A stretch of 64,000 nt of DNA from contig JAUTXW010000881.1 in the NCBI GenBank assembly GCA_030620095.1, positions 1-64,000 of the forward strand, written 5' to 3'. The position numbers and the translations under genes were made by a program. Under the pieces are notes generated by a model, which saw nothing but the letters and a program-made list of their open reading frames with translations, was not told the DNA's origin and made no database searches. Below are positions 8,527 through 21,600 of this stretch, piece by piece; position 1 is the first letter of the stretch, and each line of letters opens with the position of its first letter. Origin of the DNA: Kuschelorhynchus macadamiae (lineage: Eukaryota > Arthropoda > Insecta > Coleoptera > Curculionidae).

Positions 8527-9340
8527 AGAACAATAGCAATGAACCGCGCCTCGCCAATCTCCTGCTTAATTCTTTTTAGAATAATGGTTGCAACAGCGGA
8601 AATTAAATCATTCTGGATTCGATTCGACGTTCCGCGAAAAACGCTAGACTGCTCTAAATGATTTTTTAAGCAGTCGTCATATTTAGCCATTACACTAAGT
8701 AAATCTTGAAAATTTCCTCTATTTGAAGAAACCATTGTTTCCTCATGACCTCTAAATCCCAATTCGTGCTGTCCGAGAAAACAAACAACATCGATAAGTC
8801 TTCTTAATATTTGCCTATTTTTATCGACTAGTTCATTGTGTTGGCGGTGACTAATTTCCAACTGTTTATTAAGGGCGTGTTCAATTCTGGTTTTGCCGAA
8901 GACTTTTTCTTTTATGACGGCCTGCAAATGCGCTTTGGACATTATGTGTTTTTTACAGTTTTATGGAAATTGTTTAAATCGGAAAAACCAGTTTTATTCC
9001 AGAGACCTTTTTCATTTTGAAAAAGTAAACATGGCCAACAAAATAATTTACTTATATTTTCACACCCTGTTAGCCATTTAAATTGTTCGTATTGTTTTTC
9101 CGGATAAAAATGTCTAATACAGTTTTTCATTTTTGTGGTTAAATTTTTCATTGACGGTTTTGCCCTTCCTTTGGAAATTATTTGAAGCTTATCAGCGAAG
9201 TTTAATGTTGAAAATCCCTTTATTATTAAGACACACACCACATATTCACACACTCTTCTTGCTAAATTCTTCAACATTTTCAACTTTATTACCGACAGCC
9301 GAAGTATTTGCATATCCACGTCCGTATTATTGTCTTCCAT
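8527..9340 (-). pseudogene. hAT (ZMYM1-like) transposase N-terminal part, frameshifted
   Basis: The frame from the ATG at 9340 contains a TTF-type zinc finger: CENISKLFCWPCLLF, then W...GFSDLNNFHK. It stops at 8942. Downstream coding resumes one frame over with SKAHLQ, where the HxxS..H part of the finger is expected, and runs through a DUF4371-like region to IVLDSS, the point where the catalytic RNase H core should begin. A one-base change in an A-run near 8950 accounts for the break. The catalytic core, dimerisation domain and 3' terminus are missing, so it cannot transpose alone. Confidence 0.75.
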
Positions 9341-9760
9341 ATCGCATCATGCACGACGCGACGTACGTATCACACAACACACGGATAGCCGTTCAAACAA
9401 AGAACCTACTCCAACGATAGCTTGCGCCCCCACTTGAAGCAGGCGACTGAAATGCAAAAATTGCAAACAGCCGGTGGAAAGTTCAATAACCTCTGGCTGG
9501 ATTCACAGGAAATCAAGCAAACAGGACTTGCCTGCAGAGAAGCTAGCGGCCCGCATAGGTTCTATTCGATTTTCTATTGTGGCTGGGTCGGAGTCATGGC
9601 CGCATTTATTATAGGCTTGATAATTAAGATAATATTTTAGCATTTTTAATATAAACTAAATTAATGGTTTCCTATTTCAAAAATTACATTTTAGAAGATG
9701 TTTTGTATTTTTTTTTTGGGAAACACTGCTTCCCTTGCTTCCATGAACTGCACGCCCCTG
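8527..9760 (-). mobile_element. truncated hAT-family transposon
   Basis: The minus-strand 5' end reads CAGGGGCGTGCAGTTC, a hAT-type terminus, at 9760. About 400 bp of leader and the N-terminal transposase region follow. The other end is lost at about 8527, where the similarity stops beside a short (CCT)n tract. Confidence 0.6.
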
Positions 9761-11144
9761 GACCAGATCTAACTGCCATGGTACTTAAAACTCTTAGTTC
9801 GCCAGTTATGTTTCGCTTATAACACTGTCATTTTGTAATTGTGATATTTAGAAAAATTATTTGTTCAATTGTTAAAAATGTCATCTTAAACCTATAACGG
9901 TCAAGTTATACCTGGTCTAAATTTAAACCTCTTTAGTTAATATGGGTGTAAATGTTTATAGAAATAATCACACAATACTGCAACATTTTTGGGCAATATA
10001 ATGATACACCTGTATAATGTTTCTTTTCTTAAGAATTTTTTTAGTATATTATTTTGTATTAAACCGTATTGGTAAGTTGGATATAGCAATTTTTCATTTA
10101 ATACAGAAAATCGTAGAAGTAATATTAACATTCTATATTATATTACAGACCATGATTTACCCTGTATATTACCGAAATACAGTAATTTTATGTGATTATT
10201 ATGTATTATGCTCTAAGTATATACTGTGTGGAATCTCAAACTTGGACACCCTGTAGAACACAAACCGTGCTTTTAACGGCCAGTGTTATCAAAATATTAT
10301 GAACTATATATAATTATTAAAAGTTAATCCAATTATACTTGGAGCCATTTTCTATAAGAATCGCGCAGGGGTCCTTTAGGATTTCGTGTTTTATGGATCG
10401 TTTACTTTAAAATAGATTCGGAATCATGTTTTCTTGTTTGTTGTTCCTTTATTTTTAGCTGCGTTCTGTATCTCATTGAACACTTTTCGACACTGCTATT
10501 ACTGGCAGTAACAAGGACTTCTAAAAATATCCGGTTCAGATAATTTAGGCAGGAAATTCACATTGCACAATTGATTGGTTTTAAAGTGATCTGAGATTGA
10601 AAGTTTCAGTAGCAGTTCGGTTTAGTAAAGCTGTTGCAGTTAGGTACTGATGTATTACAAGGCTTGAAAAGTACACGTAGACTACGTTCAGAGTATGGCT
10701 AAAACGGCCAAACTAAATATGTGGCAGAGCCCCCTTTTCTAAAACTAAAATGATAAAAAGAGTCTAAAGTAAGGAACAAATAAAGAGGATAAACAGGATA
10801 AACAAAAATGGTTCTAACGATTTTGTTCCTAAATACGATAGTTCATTTTTCCCCATTGACATCTTTTCTCAAGAGAAACATCTGTAAATTATGAACGCTC
10901 CCGACCCAGGGACAAAATTATAGTAATGCCACAAAAAGAAAACATATTTTTTTTATGTTTAAAAGTGAATTCAGAAAGGAAAATCCCTAGCTAAATTATT
11001 TATTAATTGGTTTTAAAACTGTTAGTTTTTTCATTGTGTTCTAATATTTAGCTTACAATAACTATGTAATATTTTATATTATTTGTGTGGAAAAAGAGGG
11101 GCCTGTAGATGCAAACTGCATATTGCAACGGGCGTATACTCCCT
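9761..11144. other. intergenic, no gene seen
   Basis: AT-rich. Only short chance frames. ACCCTGTA motifs at about 10155 and 10248 hint at old MITE ends, but no pair was confirmed. Confidence 0.5.
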
Positions 11145-11957
11145 GTATAGGTGTTCCAAAAGGTTCTACCAATAATTTAGGAATACCAACATTTAGCCAT
11201 ACTTGCTTTAGTCTAAATGTTAATATTAAGAAAGATACAGGGTGATTAAGTTAAAATTTTATTCTCTATTTTTAAAAATAATATCCCTGGTTTTTGAGAT
11301 ATTAAAGTGCAAATTGGTGATAGCGGATTTTTTATAGCTAGTAATAATAATACGCCTTCAATTTTGATGTAACTTCTAGAGGGCGCTACTTTTCGCTCTT
11401 AAAAATGTTGTAACTTTTTTTAAATACAAAATTATGGAACATTGTATAGAAAAAATAGGTTGTACTGTCTTTTCTCCCAAAAAAACGCTATACTTTATAA
11501 ATCTATCTAAAGTTCACCATTTACGAGATATTTGCTGTTTTATTACTTAATGATGCTAATATGTTTCATTGCGACAGATGCGTTAATTCCAATTGATTCT
11601 TGTTTGATAAAAGCCTACTTTATGAAAATGACAAAACTCGAATATCCTAAATCCACGGGGCTGTTTCAAGTAATAAAACAGCAAATATCTCGAAAACGGT
11701 TTGTGAAGAAAATGTAATAGAAAATATTTCTTCTATACAAAACTTCCTAATTTTGTATTCAAAAAAGTTAGAGCATTTTTAAATACAAAAAGTTGCGCTC
11801 CTAGCGCCCTCTACAAGTTACATCAAAATTAAAAATCACCCTGTATCTTTCTTAATATCAACTTTTGGACTAAGGTAAGTATGGCTAAATCGCAATATTT
11901 TAATCAAATCTATGTATTCTTAAATTATTGGTCGGACCTTTTGGGACACCCTGTATA
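11145..11957. mobile_element. fold-back (MITE-like) element with long inverted arms
   Basis: The right end reads inward as TATACAGGGTGTCCCAAAAG and the left end as TATAGGTGTTCCAAAAGG. Arms of about 290-400 bp pair through an inner ATACAGGGTGAT motif (11237 and about 11830) to GAGATATTTGCTGTTTTATT (about 11525 and 11670). The right arm has a deletion. No coding capacity. Confidence 0.8.
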
Positions 11958-13080
11958 TCGTAGTCTTATAGTGAAATCCGCCTTTTCGCGAAGATCCTAG
12001 TCAGTCCACGGAGCGTAGGTACAATCTGCCTGGACTTTTCATGAAAAGCCTAAATCGTCGCGACGTATTGTGTATAACACAATCTCTGAAATCTTGCATG
12101 TTCGTGAAACGCGAAAGAAACAAAGACATTTTGTGTTTAAAATGATTTATGTGAGACACAGAATTATACAGAGTGATCTGTTCTTAACACAGAATCGATA
12201 GCATCTGCATGGTAACAAAAAAACTGCCACAAAATAAAACATAAAAATATATTGTACGAAACTTTTATAATAACAATATTTTTTAGGCCTATATTTGTAT
12301 CATTTTGAAAAGAATAGCTCCAAAGCTTCATAACATAATAAAGTAGTTCAATTACTTCATATATCGAGTTTATATGTAACATAAAAAAATATGATTTTTG
12401 GTCTTATTATAAACTTGGTTCCCGGGCGCGTTTACGATTTGTAGATGTCAGTGGGGTCAGATACCGACCGATCTAGTATTGGAAATACACCACCGCCCTG
12501 TTATATCTATAAAGTAAACCCATATATTTATGAGAGGGGATGTGCAGTTGACCCGTTCGATGTTTACCCATGTACCTTATATATGAATACACCAAGTGCA
12601 AAAACAAACTTTTCTATTTACCATTTGCATTCTATTTTTCTTATTTCAGTCTTTTATGAGGGACGTTCAGAAAATAAATCTAAAAGTGCGACTAGAGGCC
12701 GGGGGGTGTTTGGAAATACATTTATACTCTCAAAAATTTAATAGTAATAATAAACTAATGTTCATTCATTAGAACAAAAACAAAACGAAACAATTAAATT
12801 TACAATAATTTTCTGACATTGAGTGACACTGCTTAATGACAATGATTTGACGTTTTATAATAAATGGCATCATAAGATCCGATTAAATATAATAATATTT
12901 AAATAAAGAGGGAATTTATCTTGTGTGTGTTTCAAGAACTATATCTCAGATTTGTCATGAATTTGTGTTCAGGATATCTTTGTCTTCATTTTTCCTCTTT
13001 ACATAATTGATTTATCTGCAATATTTTAGCAGATATTGGCAATAAAACGGATTCTTTCCCAATTTTTGACAATTTCGTTT
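11958..13080. other. intergenic, no gene seen
   Basis: No supported exon or element. Short frames near 12445-12740 lack codon-level or domain support. Confidence 0.45.
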
Positions 13081-15148
13081 ATACAGGAGGAAAAACGGAT
13101 TTTTTTTACTTCCCCCGTATTTCCCAAGAAATTCAAAATAGCCAATCGATCTATTTTAGCTCGGAGAATTCGAAAATCGTAACAAAAAAACAATTGGATC
13201 TGAAACAAAAGACTTACGCCAAAGATGTTGCGTTTTTTTAAACGAATCACCCTATATCTTATTACATTTTTGGATTCTATGGTCAATTCTAAGTGTTTTT
13301 AATAAGGGTAATATATGTCTATCTTCAACTGTTTTTAAATTATTGATGTTTGAAAATTGACATTTTTGCACCTCTGAGCCGCCATAGCACCTAAACGGTT
13401 GGACCTAGAGCAAAATAACTTTGACATTCCTATCTTAGTTTTTGATAAGCTATCGTCTTATGATGCCAGTCAAACAAAAAAACGGAAATTATTTTGCTAC
13501 CTATTTAATTGAATATATTCATACGAAATGTAGGTGATCACCTTACTTCAAAATCACTGAAATTTTGATATATTAGTAGATATTATATTAGTAGTCGTAA
13601 TGAGATATTTATTAAGTGAAAAACTACAGATTGTAACGCAGTTCGGGACATTGGGTATGGCCGTCTACCTCTACGTCGAAGGGTTACCCAGGGAACCGTT
13701 CAGAGAACTTTACAAATTTATAAACTCAGGCCTTTTCACATACTTCCACTTCAGCATTTAACAGCTGCACAGAAAAAAAGTCGCTTTCAATTTGTGTCTC
13801 AAATTATAATACGGCAACAAAACATTTTGTTTAAAAAAATTGTTTGGACAGACGAGGACATATTTACCTCCTCAGGAATATTTATTCGACACAATACGCA
13901 TCACTGGGCTGTAGAAAATCCGAGAATATTTCAAACTATTAAATTTCAAGGGAGAAGTTCCATTCATGTTTGGTGTGGTGTTTAAAATAATAAAAATTTG
14001 GGTCCAATATTTTATAATGAATCACTAAGTGGTCCACGATATCATAATTTCCTTCAAAACCAAATTGAAAACGTTTTGGAAGAATTGCCCTTGGAGGAAT
14101 ATCGGAATTTAATTTAGCAACAAGACGGAGCTCCTGCACTCCATACTGAATGGATTGGAAGGAATGGAATCATCGCTTGGCTAGCCAGTAACCCTGATAT
14201 TTCACTTTTGGATACCTTTCTTTGGGGGCATCTTAAGAACGTGGCGTACCAAAGTAGAAGCGAAAATATTGATGAAATTATGGAAAAAATTGTGAACGAA
14301 ATTAATAGACTTAATTAAGAAAATGAAATTATTACTGCAAGTTTGCAAAGGCTGCAAAGAGGATACCAATATTGCTTCGAGAATAATTGCGCATTTAAAT
14401 TATTAGTTATTATGTTTTGGTACTTTATTGTTAATATTAACTATTGCTTTTTTGTTATGTAATGATTTAAATTCTTCAAATAGGTTTTTAATCCTTATAA
14501 TTACTTTTGCGGATATATTTCTATGAAAATAGGCAATATATGTTCTTCTTGCTTCACTGGCGTTCTCTTGACACTTATAATACAGCGTTACAGTCTGTAG
14601 TTTTTCATTTAACGGATATCTTATTACGGCAAATTAACATAATATCTACTAATACGTCAAAATTACAGTGATTTTTAAGTAAGGTGATCACCTGCATTAC
14701 CCATATTTCAATTAAATAGGTAGCAAAATAATTTCCGTTTTTTTGTTTGGGATCCTAGGATAGCTTATCAAAAACTAAGATAGGAATGTAAAAGTTATTT
14801 TGCTTTAGGTCCAACCGTTCAGGTGCTATGACGGATCAAAGAAGAAAATGTAAATTTTCAAACATCAATAAATCAAAAACAGTTGAAGATAGACATATAG
14901 TACCCTTATTAAAAAACATTTAGAATTGACCATAGAATCCAAAAATGTAATAATATATAGGGTGTTCCGTTTAAAAAAACGCAACACCCTTGGCGTAAGT
15001 CTTTTTTTTTCTCATTCAATTGTTTTTTTGTTACGATTTTCGAATTCTACGAGCTAAAATACATCGTTTCGCTATTTTGAATTTCTTGAGAAATATAGTG
15101 GAAGTCTAAAAAATACCGTTTTTCCTCCTCAATGAAAGACCCTGTAAC
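13081..15148 (+). mobile_element. mariner-type element with inverted arms of about 550 bp
   Basis: The left arm (13081-about 13640) is mirrored by the right arm (about 14590-15148). Matching landmarks are AAAACGG..., TCGAAAATCGTAACAAAAAA, GATAAGCTATC and GGTGATCACCT. The arms flank one transposase relic. The outer 180-190 bp of each arm is itself bounded by TATAGGGTG and CTGTA motifs, like a MITE copied into both arms. Confidence 0.75.
13600..14406 (+). pseudogene. mariner/IS630-type transposase relic
   Basis: Readable transposase landmarks in order: a degenerate N-terminal helix-turn-helix (SEKLQIVTQFG), then KIVWTDED (first catalytic Asp region), then HHWAVENP, HVWCGV, QQDGAPALH (second Asp) and LLDTFLWGHLKN (third acidic position). 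Stops fall after HVWCGV (13982), before QQDGAP (about 14116) and near 14320, and frame changes occur in the first 200 bp. It cannot encode an active enzyme. Confidence 0.82.
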
Positions 15149-15534
15149 TGCAGGGGATCTAGCAAAGTGTTGACTAGTTCTAAAGTGCTCTCAAAAAGTT
15201 ACAATTTAAACAAAATGGCTTGCTTGAGGTTCGGACTAAAAATTATTGTGATTATTCGTATTCTTACCTTAAATAGTATCTAACATGTTCATATCAGACC
15301 ATTTGGAAACATTATCGTAATAGAAACCAGTTCAACGTTCGGACACGTTATGGGAGTGTTAATCGGTTCAGTTATGTCCATGTCAATGCTTATGTCATTT
15401 TTATTTTGGCTAAACATTATATAAAATCGAAATTTTCTTGCTCGAAAATTGGCCTAGGCTATAAGCTAGTAATATCACGATGTGATGTTCTTTACTTTTC
15501 AGAACGTATATTCTGAATATGCTTATATTTTCAG
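15149..15534. other. region upstream of the first recognised oxidoreductase exon
   Basis: No supported exon. A TTTACTTTTCAG acceptor-like site at about 15502 would extend the next exon by 33 bp while keeping it open. A glycine-zipper-like frame at about 15320-15425 has no splice support. Confidence 0.4.
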
Positions 15535-15680
15535 GGTCAAAACGTGAAATAAGTATAGCATGTGCAGGATTTGTAGCCGGTGGTTTAGTAGGGGTGGCAG
15601 TGGGACTTGCGTTAAGAAAAAGGGAATCAGTTATCCGCTATATGGAAGCAGTGCAAATAAGTCATTATTTGGGACCAGAG
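15535..15680 (+). CDS. oxidoreductase exon A (transmembrane segment)
   Basis: Acceptor TATATTTTCAG; donor CCAGAG|GTAAAT in phase 0. Encodes a hydrophobic Gly-rich helix followed by RKRESVIRYMEAVQ. The incoming phase is 1, so at least one upstream exon exists. Confidence 0.8.
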
Positions 15681-18600
15681 GTAAATATAGTGTGTTTTCC
15701 TAAACAAAACAAATTGCTCATCAAAAAAGAATGAATAGCGCAATTTTAGATGTTGCACTTAATGTTAGTAGGGATCTATTTTGAAAATTAAAATTAAATT
15801 TGACAAGCGTTATCGTAAATAATTTAACGGGAATAAAATTAAAATAAATTTTTTCAGAAACTCAAATTAAACAAAGTAAAAATAAAAGGTAACAAACGTA
15901 AAAATCCTTAGATTTATGGTTTAGTTTGAACAACAATAAGTTGAGTTAAGTGCGTCATATATTAGCCATACTGTGAAAAATTAGTACATATTGGTGTATT
16001 ACATAGGCATTAATAGTAGATGTATTGTGACTAGGGATAATAGCTGTAAGTAATTAACCTTTAAAAGTTTTTGCGATAAGGGGATTAGGCATCTTGTTTT
16101 GAACTTCCCTTGTTGTGGATTGATAACAAACCGATAGCCGAATTAACGACATCTTCAAATTTACCGGCTTTTGGATGATTGAGGCATTTATAGAATTTTA
16201 ATTAAAAGCGTCTGTTGAACAGTTTTTGCAGATATTATTTTTGTAATGCAATAATGTTTGAAAAAAAAGTTTTTAATACATTAAATAAAATAAACAAGTA
16301 TACTGCGTTTTTAAAAAAGAATTTCAATTTTTGTTTAATGTAATAATCTGTTACGCCACCCTTTCTAGGAAAAAATATTTTTGTTTAAAAGAGGTTTTTC
16401 GTCGTTTTTTTTTATTTAGGTGTTTTGTCGGTTTTTTTTTATTAATTAACCGCTGTAAAAGGAAAAAATATTTTTTACCGAAATGTTGTATCCCCTCCCC
16501 TAGGTTCACACTTTATACTAAATAAAAAAAAACAACTTTATACAATTAGAAATAGCAATGCATCCTCGTCACTAAGGGGGTGGCACTGGGGGCGGCGCAC
16601 AACTCCAATTTCTTGAAGCAGTTGGGTAAGTTGTGTTCGAGTTGACAAATTACGAGACCGCTATACGAACAAGTAGAACCAACTGTTGGTACGAATCCAA
16701 AATTGCAGAACTTTTTTTAGTCAGTTGGAGGGATCTAGGGTCGTCCTAGAGGTAGAATTTTTCACTTTTTGCGCTATATCTCCAAAACTGTAGAGTTATG
16801 TTATTTTCCTTTAGTAACGAAAAAAAAAATAGGTTTGGAGACGGAATACAAATTTGAAATTTTTTTTAATAGGTTCTTTAGGCTTTTGAGAAAATCGGTG
16901 GACATATTTGCGTTTTGAAAAACGTCCGTCATTTAAAAAATTTTGAGAAATTGCCATATTGCATCATCGGGTAGGCGATTAAAACATTTTGTTTAAGCTA
17001 TAATAAATTAATTATACTCTTCAACGTATTTCCACAATAAGTCACAAAAGATTGTATTCATTTTGATATTTTTTTTATTTACGTTTTTCCTTTTTAACTA
17101 TAAAAACCAGAGAAAGAATAAGAAAAATTGTTTTGAAACTTCTTTTGTTTGTTTCTTGGTTATCATTATTTAAGTTCACATCTTCATCTTCGTCTTTACA
17201 ATTTATTACTGGCTTATTGGTATATGATTCCACAGTACATTCGTGACACGTTGAAGTGTGTGACAGTGTATCTGTTCTTTCTCACAAAGTAATGTATTAT
17301 GTAGACTTGTCGATAATATTGTAGCCAAAGTTTAGCTGCACTGCTTTTGTCCTCTAAAGCGGCCATGGTTGTATCTACGGTTTGCAGTATAGGTTCGACT
17401 TTGGAACGTACAGATTCGCCTTCCGTGCAGGAGTTCATTATATCTCTGCATAATTTATGTATTCCTGAAATTTTCAAGAATCACATAGACTATAGTTGCT
17501 TATGACCAGGAATAAGAGCGCAAACCTCATAAATATTGCTGCCCATTTGTCATAAATGCATCCACATTTCTTCAAGATCTCTGCCATCCATAATTTTACT
17601 ATTTTCGCCCATATAACTCATAAGAAGAATGTTTTAGGTCGGATGAGATGGTGGTGTGTGCAATGCTGATGATATTTTTGTTACTAGCCTTTTGTTTAAC
17701 AGGTTTCATTAGGCCGGGAAGAAGATGGGTAAACATTGCCGCTATTTGGTTTACTCCACCGTTTGATAGTTCTCCAGAATGTGGATACGAAGAACAATCA
17801 AAATCTTGTGAATGTATCTCGTTCTGCACTGCAATGATGGCAGCATCTAAAAATTATCATTTTCTATTCCAAGGTGTTGTTTTGATCCGCTTGTCGATCA
17901 GAATATAGATGCCAATGTTGGGAAATAAATTACAGACTCCAAACTCTCATGTTGGGAGACAGTACGCCCGCAACACTGTCATAATTCAAATACTTTTCGC
18001 TTTATGTAGGCTGATCTGTGTTAAACTCTGACATTATATGCAGAAGATTCGAAAGAAGATACTGACATTCATCATTGCTATCGAGGTAATTGAAGAGTTC
18101 ATTGAACGCCGTTAGTTTCGATTGATCGATTTGCCTTCCGCATATTTTTTCGAATGATTGTCCAAGCATGCGTGAACCAATGATGGGAAAAGAGGAATTA
18201 CAATTTTTATGATAATGCGTTTCAATGTCACATTCTCCGTGAATCCGATATCCTACTATTAGTCATTTCTCTTCTTACAGGTACAATAGCTATTTTCTTG
18301 AGTGTTTCCACTTGGCATATTCGTGGGTGTCGCTTAGGCTGCCTCCTTGCGTGTCCTGCATTGACTTTTTCCTTACAATAGAAACAGCACTTTTTGAAAT
18401 CAAACTCTCGGTTTCTGCTTCTCAATACTGATACCGAAGCGTCTACTACAACGTCAGGAACCTCTACTCGTTTTAAATGACTGGTATATATCTTCCTCTA
18501 CTGAACGTATACTTCGACCTATTCGACATACTCGAGTTTTTCGACGATGCCGTCTTACATTTTAAACTAATATCTTTCAAAGTCTGTAAATCTGTCCTCA

Positions 18601-21600
18601 CTTTTACACTTTTAAGCTCTGCTACAATTTTTCCAAATGCAATTTTCCTATTATTCACTATTATTCACATCCACCATAACCACTTGTAATGCGCAAAAAA
18701 AATTAATTAAGCAAAAACACCATGTTTTGATCAAATTAATGACATTTTTCGGAATTTTCAATATGGCGGTTATTTTTTCAAAATTTGAAGATGCCGTAAA
18801 AACTAGCTTTAAATTTTTAAAAAGCTTATCCAGAAAACGACTGATACGTTATCAAAACTAAAACATGTAAAATCGGGGCTAAAATTGCAGTATAGTTCTT
18901 TTTCACCAACATAAGAGTTTTTAGGATTTTTTAGTATAGTATGCTTATTATCAAAGCATTATTTTGAACTTAAATACTTTTAGGCTGCTGTAGTGGTCGA
19001 AGATTCAATAGCGCCGTACGAATGTGGTGACCACGACGTTTTGATCAACGTAAAAGCTGCTTCAGTAAATATTGTTGATGCTCACATTTGCAGTGGATAT
19101 GGGAGAACGTTCAGAAGGATACTGCGAAGATTACATAAGGTTTATCTTTTTTTAACGTATTACCTTTTAATGCCATTTTAATGTGTTTATTTACCGACAC
19201 TCACACTCTTTTAGCAATCACCTTCAGATCTGCCCGTGATTCTTGGCAGAGATTGCACGGGTGTTATAACAGATTTGGGGAAGAAAGTTAGACGACTCGA
19301 AATAGGCGATGAAGTTTGGGCGACAGTGCCTTTTTGGTCTCAGGGAACCTTGTGCCAAACAGTTTTAATATCGGAAAGTAGGGTAAGTACGAGCCGCATT
19401 CCATATCAGTTAACCCACCGTAGATTTTGAAATTTAATATTTCGCACTCAAAAATGTATTCAAATGATGCTATAATAAACTTATGAATACTTTCTTGTCT
19501 GTCAGATTAGCGTTTCGTAAAGAAACATCGAAATATAAAAATATAAACTTAAAACAATACTACTCTAAAGTTAACCACAGGATAACATTTCCATAATTTT
19601 TTATACTATCCAAAAATATTTAGGTTTAGCTTTGTATGCAGGGCTGAAATTGTTACTGGACCCCAGACTCTTCTCAATTCAATGGTAGGGCGAGGCCCTA
19701 CTGTTTTAACATGTCAAAAAAAAATATATATTTTTTGAAATATTAAAACAGTTTTTAGAATTAGATATCCTACTTTATACTACTATTATCATTACAACGT
19801 AAGCCAACATAAGCTATCGTTAAAACAAATCATTTGTGTAGCTGATAACTAATTTTTATGCATTAAAAAAAAATTACATGTTGGAACAGTGACCAAATTT
19901 TTAGTGTCGTCTTATCTGACTGGTAAATATCAACTGCAGTTTTGTTTAGTGCCATTATGTTTGTCTATCTAAAGAGCAACTTTTCAGACCTATCAAAATG
20001 ACACTAAAAGAATTCAAAAAGTACAAAATTGCTGTCTTCGTTTAATTTTCGGAATCGTATTTCACACAAATTAAAAGATATTGGATGGCTTAATATGTTT
20101 AATCGGCGCAAGTTACATTTCTCTTGTTAGTTATAAAATTATAAAATACAAAACTCTAAAATATTTATTTAATAAAATAACATTTAGGATACAAAAGGTC
20201 TTTTTCGTATAATGCTGCAAATTATTTAAATTCCCTGCAAGTATCGACTTTTTCTCGATCGTGCACCATGTTTCGGAGACACGTCAAACATATTCTTTTT
20301 ACTAACCAGTAATCGTCAAATATTAAAAATATAAAAATTTGTTCTTAATTTTCTCTCTCTCTCTCTCTCTGTTTATTCCTTTTTCTCTCTCTCCATTCCC
20401 TTTAGAATTTAATTATTCTTAATTATTCTAGATCATAAATTAGTTTTAGATATAGATAGTAAAGATGTAAATAAACAGTGGAATAATTTCATGGACATAT
20501 TTCTAGGCATTTTTAATCAGTGTTCCCTAGAAAACAAAATGTACATAATAAGCACAAATTAGTTTTAAAAAGCCCAAAAATTGATGAAATAAAAAATAGG
20601 TTAAATATTCTCTTACTGTTAAATAGACAAAATCATATGCTATAAGGAACTGTACAAAAACACCAAAAAGGAATATGATACAGCTCTAATAGGGGAAAGG
20701 TCCTCCCGATATGAAGAGAGAATTATTAGATCAGACAAGAGTAAAACTATGGGGCAAATATGCAAAGAGATTACAGGTAGAGTTAGAGAGTCTCAAAATG
20801 CCGAGTTGAAGGAAATCCCGAAGAGGTTACAAATAATATTAACAAATATTTTAATGAAGCGGCAAGTAATCTTTTAAATAACCTACAAAGCATTTCCATA
20901 CATTATAGTAATATTTTACCCATAGATAAGTATTTTTATTTGAAACCCACAACACTGAGGAAATTAAAACTTTATCAAAATCAATAAAAAAACAAATTTA
21001 GTAGTGGTGATGATGAAATACCCATACCGTATAGTTGTCATTAAATGTTATAAGTGAAATACTGTCATATATTATAAATAATTCTTTTAAGCATGGTATT
21101 TTTCCAGACTCGTTAAAACTTGCTGTAATTAAACCTCTCTACAAAAAAAGGAGAACTAGACCTTATGGAAAACCACAGACCTATAAGTTTATTACCGAAC
21201 TTTCCAAGGTTTTTGAATTAGCTATATGTAAAAGATTGCTACAGTTTTCCACAGTAACAATATTTTTTCTACCTCTCAGCACGGTTATTTACAAGGACGG
21301 TCAACTCAGCAGACAGCAATCTACGAGTTCACCCAGGGCATTTTGCATTTCCTTGAGAGCAGCAAGGTGGCACTGGGTGTATTTTTAGATCTGTCAAAAG
21401 CATATGACTCATTAAATATTGAGTATCTTATCAAAAAACTAGATATATATGGAATAAGAGGAAACGGGAATAAATGGTTAAACTCATATCTTTCAAATCG
21501 CAAAAAGAGAGTCACAACAACAAATAAGAATGTAGAACATAAATCTAGTATCCTCTCAAATAATCTGGGAATTGCTCAGGGTGGTATTATTGGTCCAATA

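Noticed and set aside
8348..8536. Glu-rich plus-strand frame
   Set aside because: Low-complexity purine coding that overlaps the RING promoter and the hAT relic edge.
9422..9640. Plus-strand 72-codon frame with a hydrophobic end
   Set aside because: It lies in the leader of the minus-strand hAT element and has no recognisable domain.
15320..15425. Gly/Met-rich hydrophobic frame resembling the oxidoreductase membrane exon
   Set aside because: No acceptor and donor pair of fitting phase, and it ends in a stop.
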